From Pseudoalteromonas shioyasakiensis (GTDB lineage Bacteria; Pseudomonadota; Gammaproteobacteria; Enterobacterales; Alteromonadaceae), in NCBI RefSeq assembly GCF_024518675.1, contig NZ_JANIGL010000009.1, positions 62,001 to 126,000 of the forward strand: a DNA stretch of 64,000 nucleotides, given 5' to 3'. A program made the position numbers and the translations under genes. Of the stretch, positions 56,036 through 64,000 are shown piece by piece (the first letter of the stretch is position 1; each line of letters starts with the position of its first letter). A model generated the notes under the pieces. The model was not told where the DNA came from and did not search any database. It saw nothing but the letters and a program-made list of their open reading frames with translations.

Positions 56036-57202
56036 CTAAAATGCGTACTTAACAGAAAATTGTAGGCGATCCATATCACCGTCATTGCCACTTTCAACTT
56101 CTCGCTCAGCGTGTTTAAATTCTGCACCAAAAGTCAGCTTTTTAACTGGTGAATAAAGTATATTGGCACTAAAGCTTTGACTTGTTTTTGTTGGATCATT
56201 AGAAATAGCGAGTAAGTCAGTATTATTATCAGCTGAGAAGAAAGAATATAAGAAGGTAGAACGCCATTGCTCGTTCCAATTTTGTTGGTAAGCAATAAAG
56301 CCAGATGTTGAGTCAATTGCATCTAGCTCGTCACCATTTAGCACAGCTCCGTGCGCTACATTTAAACCAATGTAACGTCCTAACCCTTGGCCTTGGGTAA
56401 GCATAAATTTAAGGTTGTTTTTACCAAAGTTAACTTTACCTGATGCACTGATACCAAATGAAGTTTCATCAGCATCAATTCCATTTTGTTTATAGGTGAG
56501 TTGGCGGGCAAGACCTGTAACAACAAATTGTCCCCAGTCTGCGTTCATAGTATAACGAGCGGTAAAGTCGGGTAATGATGCATCATCAGTTGCAACACGA
56601 GCACCACCTTGTGTTGTTATAGTGCTTTCAGGATTTTCAATTGAGAATGAGAAATTACCAGTTGTATAACGTGCTTGTGCTTGGCGAACAAACACAGTAC
56701 CTTCTGCTGGACCTACGAAATCAAGGGTTTCAGGGAGTGCACCAACATTTTGGAAGTTTGACCACGCTTGACCAAATAGCCAACCATCATACGTAATAAA
56801 AGCTTGGCGAATACGTGGAGCATAAGAGTTACTAACTCGCTCATTGCCACCTGGCGCTGACGCTATAAAATCAATCTCAATTTTAGTTTTTATTTCTTTG
56901 CCATCATCGAGCTTTGTTGCGGTACCTAAAAAGAACCGAGATTGACGGGCATGCATATCAAATACAGGATCGCTGTCTACATCAGTGCCAACCGGCGTTG
57001 TGCTTGGCACATAGAAATCACGGCCAACACTATCGCCCGCAGGAACACCGTCAGAGTAATCGCTCCACATTGCATCGAGTTTAATGTAGCCACCATAATT
57101 AACGTCTGTGCTCCCAATTGTCGCGGCTTGAGCTGTGCTACTAAGTGCGCAAAAGACAGCGGTTGCAGTGAGTGATTTAAGTAAAATAGCGTGTGTTGTC
57201 AT
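56036..57202 (-). CDS. DcaP-like trimeric outer-membrane porin
   Basis: 388 residues. Signal peptide 1-26 (ends TAQA), then VNYGGYIKLDAMWSDYSDG, ARQSRFFLGTATKL and YDGWLFGQAWSNFQN, the pattern of DcaP-type porins. The chain ends in aromatic-rich strands and a terminal Phe (FSVKYAF), as expected for a BAM substrate. DcaP proteins take up small anionic compounds; the substrate here is unknown. Divergent from acs with 296 bp between. Confidence 0.82.
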   Translation of the reverse strand: MTTHAILLKSLTATAVFCALSSTAQAATIGSTDVNYGGYIKLDAMWSDYSDGVPAGDSVGRDFYVPSTTPVGTDVDSDPVFDMHARQSRFFLGTATKLDDGKEIKTKIEIDFIASAPGGNERVSNSYAPRIRQAFITYDGWLFGQAWSNFQNVGALPETLDFVGPAEGTVFVRQAQARYTTGNFSFSIENPESTITTQGGARVATDDASLPDFTARYTMNADWGQFVVTGLARQLTYKQNGIDADETSFGISASGKVNFGKNNLKFMLTQGQGLGRYIGLNVAHGAVLNGDELDAIDSTSGFIAYQQNWNEQWRSTFLYSFFSADNNTDLLAISNDPTKTSQSFSANILYSPVKKLTFGAEFKHAEREVESGNDGDMDRLQFSVKYAF

Positions 57203-57289
57203 GATTAATTTCCTATTCGGTGCAGTTGTTATACTTTTATTAATAGTACCACTTTTGATGATGTATGCTTTTTACTCAATTACCTATTG

Positions 57290-57427
57290 GTCTATTAGAC
57301 TAAGGTTGCACTAAAGTGGACTTGATAAATATGGGTTGTTAATCTTATGTTGTAAAAAAATTAAACCGTAACCGCTGGTTGTTTATGAGGTTAGACATAA
57401 TCAACACAGCATTACAACTAAGGTCTA
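57290..57427. promoter_or_regulatory. Shared porin/acs upstream region with recurring GTCTA / TTAGAC motifs
   Basis: A palindrome GTCTATTAGAC at 57290-57300, TTAGAC at 57391-57396 and GGTCTA at 57422-57427. They may be sites for a regulator of acs, perhaps the response regulator at 59536. No gene lies in 57203-57498. Confidence 0.35.
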
Positions 57428-57498
57428 ATACTTTCATCAGCCTTGCTGAGTGATCCTTGAGATAGGCCTTTGGCAAGTAATTATAAATGGAGACGACT

Positions 57499-59439
57499 AT
57501 GTCACAAAGTATCTATCCAGTTCCTGCAAATATCAAGAATGCAGCCTTAGTTGATAACGATAAATATAACACACTGTACAAGCAATCTATTGATGATCCT
57601 GAAGGGTTTTGGTCAGAGCACGGCAAACGTCTCGATTGGTCTACTCCTTACACTAAGGTAAAAAACACGTCTTTTGATAAAGGTCATATTAATATTAAAT
57701 GGTATGAAGATGGTGAGTTAAATGCCTCTTATAACTGTATTGACCGCCACCTTGGCACTAAAGCAGATAAAACTGCATTAATTTGGGAAGGTGATAACCC
57801 AGAGCAAAGCGAACATATCAGTTATCAAAAGTTACATGATGAAGTGGCTAAATTTGCCAATGGTCTTAAAAAGCTGGGTGTGCAAAAGGGCGATCGTATC
57901 GCTATTTATATGCCAATGTCGCCACAAGCTGTTTACGCTATGCAAGCATGTGCACGTTTAGGTGCAATTCACTCTGTGGTGTTTGGTGGCTTTTCACCTT
58001 CAGCAATTGCTGACCGCATTAAAGATTCTGGCGCTAAAATTGTTATTACCTCAGATGAAGGCCGTCGCGCTGGTAACACAGTACCGTTAAAAGCTAATGT
58101 TGATGAAGCGGTTGCGCAAGAATCGGTAACGACGATTGAGCATGTCGTAGTACACCAACTAACCGGTGGTGAAGTTGATTGGAATGAACATGATGTTTGG
58201 TGGCACGATTTAGTTGCAGATGTACCAGCTCAATGTGAACCAGAGCCAATGAATGCAGAAGATCCACTCTTTATTCTTTATACATCAGGTTCTACAGGTC
58301 AACCTAAAGGGGTCGTTCATACTACGGGTGGTTATTTAGTATATTCATCAATGACTCATGAATATGTATTTGACCTGAAAGAAGATGATATTTTTTGGTG
58401 TAGCGCTGATGTAGGCTGGATAACAGGTCATAGTTATATTGCTTATGGGCCATTAGTCAATGGTTGTACGCAAGTATTATTTGAAGGTGTGCCAACGTAT
58501 CCTACTGCAGGGCGTATGGGTGAAGTGGTTGATAAACACGGGGTAACAATTCTTTATACCGCACCTACGGCAATTCGTGCACTTATGGCAAAAGGTGACG
58601 AACCAACCGCAACTTCTAAGCGTGATACTTTACGTGTATTAGGCTCTGTAGGTGAACCAATAAATCCTGAGGCATGGTCATGGTATTACGAAAATATTGG
58701 TAAGAGTAACTGCCCAATTGTGGATACTTGGTGGCAAACTGAAACGGGTGGCATTATGATCACGCCATTGCCTGGTGCCACTGATATGAAGCCTGGCTCT
58801 GCAACCCGTCCGTTTTTTGGTATTGCACCAGCATTATTTGATGCTGAAGGTAATACATTAGAAGGTGCTGTAGATGGTAACTTGGTTATTTTAGATAGCT
58901 GGCCATCACAAGCTCGTACAGTTTATGGTGATCATGAGCGCTTTGAGCAAACTTACTTCTCTGCATACCCAGGTGTTTACTTTACGGGTGATGGCTGTCG
59001 TCGTGATGAAGACGGGTATTACTGGATCACAGGCCGTGTTGATGATGTTCTTAATGTATCAGGTCACCGTCTAGGCACCGCTGAAATTGAAAGTGCTCTT
59101 GTTGCTCATGAGGCTGTAGCAGAAGCGGCTGTTGTTGGCTTCCCTCATGATATTAAAGGTCAAGGTATTTACGTTTACATTACGCCAAATGAAGGGGTAA
59201 CTGTAAGTGACGAGCTTACTAAAGAAGTGCGTAATTGGGTTCGTAAAGAGCTAAGCCCAATCGCTTCACCTGATATGATCCAATGGTCGCCTGGTTTACC
59301 TAAAACACGCTCAGGTAAGATTATGCGTCGTATTTTACGTAAAATCGCAGCAAATGAGCACCAACAATTAGGTGATACTTCAACGCTTGCCGATCCGAGT
59401 GTCGTTGATGAGTTAATCGAGAATCGATTAAATCGTTAA
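57499..59439 (+). CDS. acs: Acetyl-CoA synthetase Acs
   Basis: 646 residues from the ATG at 57499, with GGAG 6-8 nt upstream; an in-frame ATG at 57487 is possible but poorly placed. ANL-superfamily signatures: YTSGSTGQPKG, DTWWQTETGG, ITGRVDDVLNVSGH and the C-terminal PKTRSGKIMRR whose Lys is the regulatory acetylation site. It makes acetyl-CoA from acetate. In vibrios and pseudomonads acs is under a two-component system, and a response regulator follows here. Confidence 0.97.
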   Translation: MSQSIYPVPANIKNAALVDNDKYNTLYKQSIDDPEGFWSEHGKRLDWSTPYTKVKNTSFDKGHINIKWYEDGELNASYNCIDRHLGTKADKTALIWEGDNPEQSEHISYQKLHDEVAKFANGLKKLGVQKGDRIAIYMPMSPQAVYAMQACARLGAIHSVVFGGFSPSAIADRIKDSGAKIVITSDEGRRAGNTVPLKANVDEAVAQESVTTIEHVVVHQLTGGEVDWNEHDVWWHDLVADVPAQCEPEPMNAEDPLFILYTSGSTGQPKGVVHTTGGYLVYSSMTHEYVFDLKEDDIFWCSADVGWITGHSYIAYGPLVNGCTQVLFEGVPTYPTAGRMGEVVDKHGVTILYTAPTAIRALMAKGDEPTATSKRDTLRVLGSVGEPINPEAWSWYYENIGKSNCPIVDTWWQTETGGIMITPLPGATDMKPGSATRPFFGIAPALFDAEGNTLEGAVDGNLVILDSWPSQARTVYGDHERFEQTYFSAYPGVYFTGDGCRRDEDGYYWITGRVDDVLNVSGHRLGTAEIESALVAHEAVAEAAVVGFPHDIKGQGIYVYITPNEGVTVSDELTKEVRNWVRKELSPIASPDMIQWSPGLPKTRSGKIMRRILRKIAANEHQQLGDTSTLADPSVVDELIENRLNR

Positions 59440-59485
59440 ATATGCGTTAAAAACTTGATTAGAAGTTGATTCTAAACGTAGTATA

Positions 59486-59517
59486 TCGGCTGTTGTTTAT
59501 GATTAAACAGCAGCCGA
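59486..59517 (+). other. Hairpin between acs and the response-regulator gene
   Basis: 14-bp arms (59486-59499 and 59504-59517) with one mismatch and a 4-nt loop. No long T-run, so it may be a partial terminator or an RNA stabiliser that tunes read-through into the regulator. Confidence 0.5.
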
Positions 59518-59535
59518 ATTTATTAGGAGTGAACC

Positions 59536-60189
59536 ATGAGTCAGTTTTTAATAGCGGATGATCACCCGTTATTTCGTGAAGCATTAAAAGGAGCATTGAG
59601 TAGTCGATTTACTGATTTAGAAGTTTTTGAATCGGAAGACTTTGATACCACATTGCAAGTGCTCAGCGAACAAGAAGATTTAGACATCTTATTACTAGAC
59701 CTACATATGCCAGGCAATGGCGATTTATACGGCCTCATTCGTATCCGTGAAGACTATCCAAGCCTACCGATAGCAGTGGTATCTGGTAGTGAAGATATAA
59801 ATATTGTTTCTAAAGTGATGAGTTACGGGGCAATGGGGTTTATTCCTAAATCTTCTTCATCAGAAGATATTGCTAGTGCAATAAATCAAATACTTGATGG
59901 CGATGCCTGGCTTCCTGCGGAGCTTAAAGACAAAGTCGCGACCATCGAAGGTGAAGACAAAGAAATCGCTGCACAAGTGGCTTCCTTGACTCCACAGCAA
60001 TATAAAGTATTACAATACTTACATGAAGGGTTGCTCAATAAGCAAATTGCTTACGAGCTACATATTTCAGAAGCAACAGTCAAAGCACACATTACCGCAA
60101 TCTTTAGAAAACTAGGCGTTTATAATCGTACTCAAGCTGTACTTATAGCTGCAAAACTACAACTAGAACCTATTGAGTCGGCGTCTTAA
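59536..60189 (+). CDS. NarL/LuxR-type response regulator, probably CrbR-like
   Basis: 217 residues. Receiver domain (1-125) with the acidic pair D8-D9 and phosphorylatable Asp55 (LLLDLHMPG), then a LuxR helix-turn-helix (about 150-210: LTPQQYKVLQYLHEGLLNKQIAYELHISEATVK). CrbR in Vibrio cholerae and ErdR in Pseudomonas are response regulators of this type that control acs. The gene sits 96 bp after acs, so the same job is likely. No histidine kinase is adjacent. AGGAG lies 8 nt before the ATG. Confidence 0.85.
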   Translation: MSQFLIADDHPLFREALKGALSSRFTDLEVFESEDFDTTLQVLSEQEDLDILLLDLHMPGNGDLYGLIRIREDYPSLPIAVVSGSEDINIVSKVMSYGAMGFIPKSSSSEDIASAINQILDGDAWLPAELKDKVATIEGEDKEIAAQVASLTPQQYKVLQYLHEGLLNKQIAYELHISEATVKAHITAIFRKLGVYNRTQAVLIAAKLQLEPIESAS

Positions 60190-60201
60190 GTTATAAAAAT
60201 A

Positions 60202-60220
60202 AAGAGGCAAATAGCCTCTT
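60202..60220. terminator. Terminator hairpin between convergent genes
   Basis: Stem AAGAGGC / GCCTCTT with an AAATA loop, A-rich on the left; the right side has only scattered T. Shared by the response regulator and purU. Confidence 0.65.
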
Positions 60221-60250
60221 CATTTATATTCTATTTTTAGCCTAAAATAC

Positions 60251-61081
60251 TTAGCTAAATACCACTGTTTTATTACCATTGATAAATAACTTGTGTTCCG
60301 ACGCTAATTGCAGCGCTTTACAAAACACTGTTTTTTCAACGTCTTTACCCATCTTCGCCATTATTTCTGCGGTATTCGCATGATTAACATGCGTCACATC
60401 TTGCATAATAATGGGCCCTTCATCGAGCTCGTTATTAACAAAGTGTGCTGTTGCACCAATAATTTTCACCCCACGCTCAAATGCTTGGTGGTATGGTTTA
60501 GCCCCAATAAATGCCGGTAAAAAAGAGTGATGAATATTTATAATTTTACCTTCAAAACGGGCGACAAATTCTGGACTTAAGATACGCATGTATTTTGCAA
60601 GGCCTATTATGTCAGGACTATAGCTGGCAATTAAATCACCCACTTGCTGATCGTGTTCTAAACGGCTCAACCCTTCATGGCTGACCACATGAAACGGTAC
60701 GTTAAATCCTTTAGCTAAAGGCGCCAAATCAGAGTAGTTCGCAATTACAGCAAGTACTTCAATATTAAGGGCTTGCTCAAACTGTTTAAGTAACACACCG
60801 CCTAAACAGTGCGCTTCTTTAGTGGCAAGTAACACCACTTTTGTTTTTTCATTGTTGTGTAACGTTACCTTAGCCCCATTGGGCAAAAGTTCTTCAAGTT
60901 GTGTTATAAAGTCAGTATTTGGCTGGTCGCTCAGCTCAGTACGCATAAAAAAGCGTTTAGCGTCTTTATCTACAAATTCATTATTGCGGGTAATATTTAA
61001 ATTATGCTCATGACAAAGTCCGGTGATTTTAGCTATTAAGCCTACATCATCTGCACATTGCGTAGTTAGTATCGTGTTCAT
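60251..61081 (-). CDS. purU: Formyltetrahydrofolate deformylase PurU
   Basis: 276 residues. N-terminal ACT domain (1-80: TTQCADDVGLIAKITGLCHE), then the formyltransferase-type catalytic domain with INIHHSFLPAFIGAKPYHQAF (catalytic Asn-His) and the Asp in NNELDEGPI. It releases formate from 10-formyl-THF to supply PurT and balance one-carbon units. Confidence 0.95.
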   Translation of the reverse strand: MNTILTTQCADDVGLIAKITGLCHEHNLNITRNNEFVDKDAKRFFMRTELSDQPNTDFITQLEELLPNGAKVTLHNNEKTKVVLLATKEAHCLGGVLLKQFEQALNIEVLAVIANYSDLAPLAKGFNVPFHVVSHEGLSRLEHDQQVGDLIASYSPDIIGLAKYMRILSPEFVARFEGKIINIHHSFLPAFIGAKPYHQAFERGVKIIGATAHFVNNELDEGPIIMQDVTHVNHANTAEIMAKMGKDVEKTVFCKALQLASEHKLFINGNKTVVFS

Positions 61082-61444
61082 TTTCCCTCATTCTAATCCC
61101 GTGAACAGTGAGCCCATTATTTGTTAATTCAGCGCTAATGCAAGAGTTTTATTTTCATCTAGACGCTCTCTAGTTTTGACTAGAGCTATAATAAAATAGA
61201 AATAGGTATATAAGGTGTAAAGATAAACACAAAAGCTCACAATGAAGATATTATTACAATACGCTCTAGACTTGGGAGTATGTATGTGAACATTCGATTT
61301 AAATATTTTTTATTGAGGACTTTTAGAAATAGAACAAGCCGGAATAAAGTAACATAAAATTTTGTTGCTTTGTTCAAGGGAAAAGTAGAGCAATAGCTTA
61401 ATGATGCACATTTAGACAGCTTAATGCTTTTTCAGATGCTTCAT
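61082..61444. other. Gene-free AT-rich stretch
   Basis: No ORF with a credible start, no RNA gene and no transposon end recognised. It may hold the boundary between the core chromosome (purU) and accessory DNA to the right. Confidence 0.5.
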
Positions 61445-61474
61445 AATTGACTCTAACATACGTGAGAGTCAATT
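61445..61474. repeat. 10-bp inverted repeat at the start of the AlpA remnant
   Basis: AATTGACTCT (61445-61454) and AGAGTCAATT (61465-61474) with a 10-nt loop and TTT after it. It could be a terminator or the AlpA-like protein's own operator. Confidence 0.7.
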
Positions 61475-61631
61475 TTTACGGCAAAAGGGATTGGCAAAAG
61501 TTCTTGGAGTGAGCACTGCCACTTTGTGCAACTGGCAGAGACGCCATTTGTTGCCTGGGCTCTGCTTAGTCAGTCCAAGGTCTCTGGGTTGGGAAGAGAA
61601 ATGCTCGGTGACTGACCGGATAGTCAACTGA
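61464..61631 (+). pseudogene. AlpA-like helix-turn-helix regulator, probably decayed
   Basis: Open frame ending at the TGA 61629-61631. It reads ESQFLRQKGLAKVLGVSTA then TLCNWQRRHLLPG, VSPRSLGWEEK, which is the AlpA/MerR-like pattern (R-L-x-x-L-x-E-x-x-G-x-S; ... P-x-x-x-x-L-G-P-R-x-x-G-W). The frame has no ATG or GTG before the motif back to the stop at 61422; only TTG at 61491 lies within it. The end past GW is also atypical. AlpA proteins control integrases and excision in prophages and islands; this suggests an island remnant. Confidence 0.55.
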
Positions 61632-61722
61632 CTAAATAAAAAGCCTGGTAAAGCTGTGTGAGATAGAACTCATCAACATTCATGCGTACACGGTGTAGCG
61701 CTAGACGATAAAGGAGATTATC

Positions 61723-61851
61723 ATGAATACAAAAGTTACCGTTCAAGCAACAACGAAAAATATTTCTAAGCCGATTTGCAAAAATCGAATTAGAGTACCC
61801 AATTATATACCAAATCAACGGTTTAGCTTGGTTATCAAAATTCCCAACTAA
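61723..61851 (+). CDS. Tiny ORF with strong ribosome site; frame continues past the stop
   Basis: 42 residues (MNTKVTVQATTKNISKP...). AAGGAG lies 6 nt before the ATG. After the TAA at 61849-61851 the same frame stays open for 33 codons to a second stop at 61951-61953, encoding a Trp-rich stretch (SEEWNYFQGEEWIRIWCL). It may be a gene broken by a point mutation. Product not recognised. Confidence 0.35.
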   Translation: MNTKVTVQATTKNISKPICKNRIRVPNYIPNQRFSLVIKIPN

Positions 61852-62062
61852 CTACCCATTAGCATTGCTTCTGAAGAGTGGAATTACTTCCAAGGCGAGG
61901 AGTGGATTCGCATATGGTGCCTCACAGGATCTGAATACGTTCTTCTATTCTAAAGCATTGTTATCATTTTAAAATATTTATTCCAAAGCTGATGGGTATA
62001 AGAAAGCTCGTTGAATCAGTTGTTTAGTATGGTATTCAACCTTTGTTTGGAAAATAAACGAA

Positions 62063-62087
62063 TTTACCAGACTTTTAAAATGGTAAA
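62063..62087. promoter_or_regulatory. Inverted repeat upstream of the lipoprotein gene
   Basis: TTTACCA and TGGTAAA separated by 11 nt, 51 bp before the ATG at 62138. A second, looser pair GTTGAAT / ATTCAAC lies at 62010-62040. Possible operator. Confidence 0.4.
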
Positions 62088-62137
62088 AACCTAAGAAGCT
62101 TACTAAGATAAATGCACCCCTCTTATAGAAGATTATA

Positions 62138-64000
62138 ATGATAAAAATAACCATTAAGAAAGCCATTTACTTTACTCTCCTTTCGATTAGTTTTTCGATG
62201 CTTGGCGGGTGTAACAGTGATTCAGAAAAAATCGCGGAGATCGAAAAAGTAAAAGAAATATCTATTACTGAAATTTCTCACGCAGATGGTGAATACAGTG
62301 CAAATGCAACGCTGGAAGTTAACTATGAACTCTCAGTGGAAGGGTTTGAAGCAGAAGATGTAACAGTCCACATATTTAGTATCAACAAAGAATATTTAGA
62401 AGAGCTACTTTTACAACACACCGAAGTTAGCGACTTGGATGTTGATAAGGACAAAATAGAGTTAGTTGGCCTTGATTATGCGGAAAATGTAACAAGAGGT
62501 CTTAATAATCGTACGTACAACATAAACCTACCAAAAAAAATAGACACTGGTAATTATGTAATATTTGCTCTTCCTGACGTACTTAACCGACATGAAGAAG
62601 ACACTGATGATGACCTCCACTTTTCTTTTAGTGATATAGCGACAGTCGATAATCAACCTGTCACTGAAATTATAATTAAACGCGCTCAATATGATTCCCA
62701 AGATATGGAAATCACGCAGCATGAACACGATCTTGAGCTTATCTTTGATGTACCCCGTGGAGATGATACCCAACAAGTAGAATTTGATGGTAATGTACTC
62801 TCCCAAGCGACAGGTTTAAGTGTCGGTAATTACAAGCTTAACGTAAGTATTGATTTTGAAGGTGAGCGCCAAACAATACCAGTTTGGGATTCCAAAAATC
62901 AATTGCATATGCCTTTTATTGAAGGTGAGTTCTATAATGACCTAGAGCCACAAAGTATGCACTATTCACTGCTGTTTACGCATGAGATGATCACTAGACT
63001 CTATGAGTCTTATGACCCTGAACAAGAAAATACGTTAAAGCTTAGAGTTTTTATAGTAGGCTCTTCTGATGAGATAGACCTCTCTGATAACATTTCTGAA
63101 ATTGAAGTTCCATTTTATTTTTTTGATGACTACGCAGAATTAAACACCGCCGAAAATTCTGCAGGACTCGCTGAAATGGCTGAAAATTCGACTGAAGGTA
63201 ATGCCATTTGGGTTGAACCTGCTTGTGCCCAACTTTGGCAGTACTCTACTAGTAGCGCTGTATTTGGCTCCTATGAGGTTACTTATAGCGAGAGACTATC
63301 CGAATTATCGATCCAAAAGCAAGATATCATACAATCAGATTTGTACGGTAACATATCGGAAGAAGAAGTTGAAAAATGTTCAGAGGGCTATTGGAAATAT
63401 CTAGAATTAAAAGAAAAAAGTGACTTTGGACAAAAAACGGGTTCAAAATCTACATTTCAAACAGCTATTGGCTTTAATGTGTCGCTGGAGCTAGCTCCTG
63501 AGGAAAACCCAGCTTTAAAATCTACAGCAAAAGGAATCCTTGTCGTTACAGTATTTGATAAAGAACTTACTGTTTTATTTAAAGAAGCCAGTATTTGGAC
63601 CTATCCATATAATGATGAATTTATGGATGAGAGCAAATCCGCTAGATATACAAGTAGTTATGAACTGTTTGGAGTCACAATAGATTCCGGAATTACTTAT
63701 ATTGATGTTCCTAACTTCAACATACCAATAAAGAAAACACTGTGGGAAACGCGGAAAGTTGTGGCAAGTGAAACGGTCATAGTTGGAATAGTTCCAGTAA
63801 CAGCCAAAGGTGGCTTTGAAGGTACATTGAAGCTAGATATGAATATGGGTATCAAAAATGCGAACGAAATTTACGTAAAAGGTAATTTGATGACAGTTAA
63901 TCTCAACGGGTTCACTCAGGCGGGCTTAGGCGGGGTAATCCCTGGCGTTAATCTTGGAGGTAGTGCTGGAGCTTATGGTAAGTTAGATCTAATTGATAAC
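62138..64000 (+). CDS. Large acidic outer-membrane lipoprotein (3' end outside window)
   Basis: 621 codons open from the ATG at 62138 to the window end; checked line by line, no stop. The signal sequence ends in the lipobox LGGC with lipidated Cys25 and Asn at +2, so outer-membrane sorting is expected. The first 350 residues are strongly acidic, with beta-rich patches (NATLEVNYELSVEGFEAEDV). Two Cys, in EPACAQLW and VEKCSEGYW, about 50 residues apart, could pair. The last visible part is Gly-rich (GGVIPGVNLGGSAGAYG). I do not recognise a family. Confidence 0.8.
   Translation, partial: MIKITIKKAIYFTLLSISFSMLGGCNSDSEKIAEIEKVKEISITEISHADGEYSANATLEVNYELSVEGFEAEDVTVHIFSINKEYLEELLLQHTEVSDLDVDKDKIELVGLDYAENVTRGLNNRTYNINLPKKIDTGNYVIFALPDVLNRHEEDTDDDLHFSFSDIATVDNQPVTEIIIKRAQYDSQDMEITQHEHDLELIFDVPRGDDTQQVEFDGNVLSQATGLSVGNYKLNVSIDFEGERQTIPVWDSKNQLHMPFIEGEFYNDLEPQSMHYSLLFTHEMITRLYESYDPEQENTLKLRVFIVGSSDEIDLSDNISEIEVPFYFFDDYAELNTAENSAGLAEMAENSTEGNAIWVEPACAQLWQYSTSSAVFGSYEVTYSERLSELSIQKQDIIQSDLYGNISEEEVEKCSEGYWKYLELKEKSDFGQKTGSKSTFQTAIGFNVSLELAPEENPALKSTAKGILVVTVFDKELTVLFKEASIWTYPYNDEFMDESKSARYTSSYELFGVTIDSGITYIDVPNFNIPIKKTLWETRKVVASETVIVGIVPVTAKGGFEGTLKLDMNMGIKNANEIYVKGNLMTVNLNGFTQAGLGGVIPGVNLGGSAGAYGKLDLIDN

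Noticed and set aside
61281..61360. 25-codon ORF in the gap after purU
   Set aside because: Very short, no ribosome site, no features.
61624..61818. 64-codon minus-strand ORF opposite the small ORF
   Set aside because: No ribosome site or recognisable protein features; the plus strand has the better signal.

Overview
The window is chromosomal DNA of a marine gammaproteobacterium, most likely Pseudoalteromonas or a close relative in the Alteromonadales. This rests on a complete mra/fts/mur (dcw) cluster, an ispD-ispF-truD-surE-pcm-nlpD-rpoS cluster next to mutS and recA, and protein sequences that read like that order. No database search was possible. No rRNA, tRNA, intact insertion sequence or CRISPR array was seen.

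Layout. 1-9983: the 5' part of fbp (minus strand, cut by the window edge), a secreted zinc metalloprotease, an MscS-type channel, a YihY/BrkB membrane protein, a large GGDEF-EAL sensor whose first membrane helix lies upstream of any ordinary start codon, and a three-gene set encoding a YqjD/YqjE-like membrane module. 9984-10476: a regulatory region with five TGG repeats at exact 10-bp spacing, the likely MraZ operator. 10477-28216: mraZ-rsmH-ftsL-ftsI-murE-murF-mraY-murD-ftsW-murG-murC-ddl-ftsQ-ftsA-ftsZ-lpxC, mostly with overlapping start and stop codons. It covers peptidoglycan precursor synthesis, septal synthesis, the Z ring and the first committed step of lipid A. 28217-42834: a mixed region with yjjG-yjjX, prkB, three unrecognised small genes, an M1 aminopeptidase, a catalytically degenerate tyrosine-recombinase homologue, ppnP, hpf, a divergent Nramp-like transporter, a MoxR/VWA pair and several DUF genes. 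42906-49275: ftsB-ispD-ispF-truD-surE-pcm-yqaA-nlpD-rpoS. 49353-53548: mutS (minus), pncC and recA with a textbook LexA box. 53773-61081: a TonB-dependent receptor, a DcaP-like porin, acs with a LuxR-type response regulator behind it, and purU.

61082-64000 looks like accessory DNA: a decayed AlpA-like regulator with no ATG, a tiny ORF with an in-frame stop, and a long lipoprotein gene that runs off the window end.

The most unusual pattern is a set of 7-8 bp tandem-repeat tracts, each within about a dozen bases of a stop codon. They fall into two related unit families: C(A/T)AGGTT after yjjG and hpf, and GTT(A/G)GC(A/G)A at the recA/receptor and Nramp/VWA junctions. Other leads are the degenerate integrase with a 12-bp inverted repeat just upstream, the AlpA remnant with the lipoprotein beyond it, the MraZ operator, and the missing start codon of the GGDEF-EAL gene.
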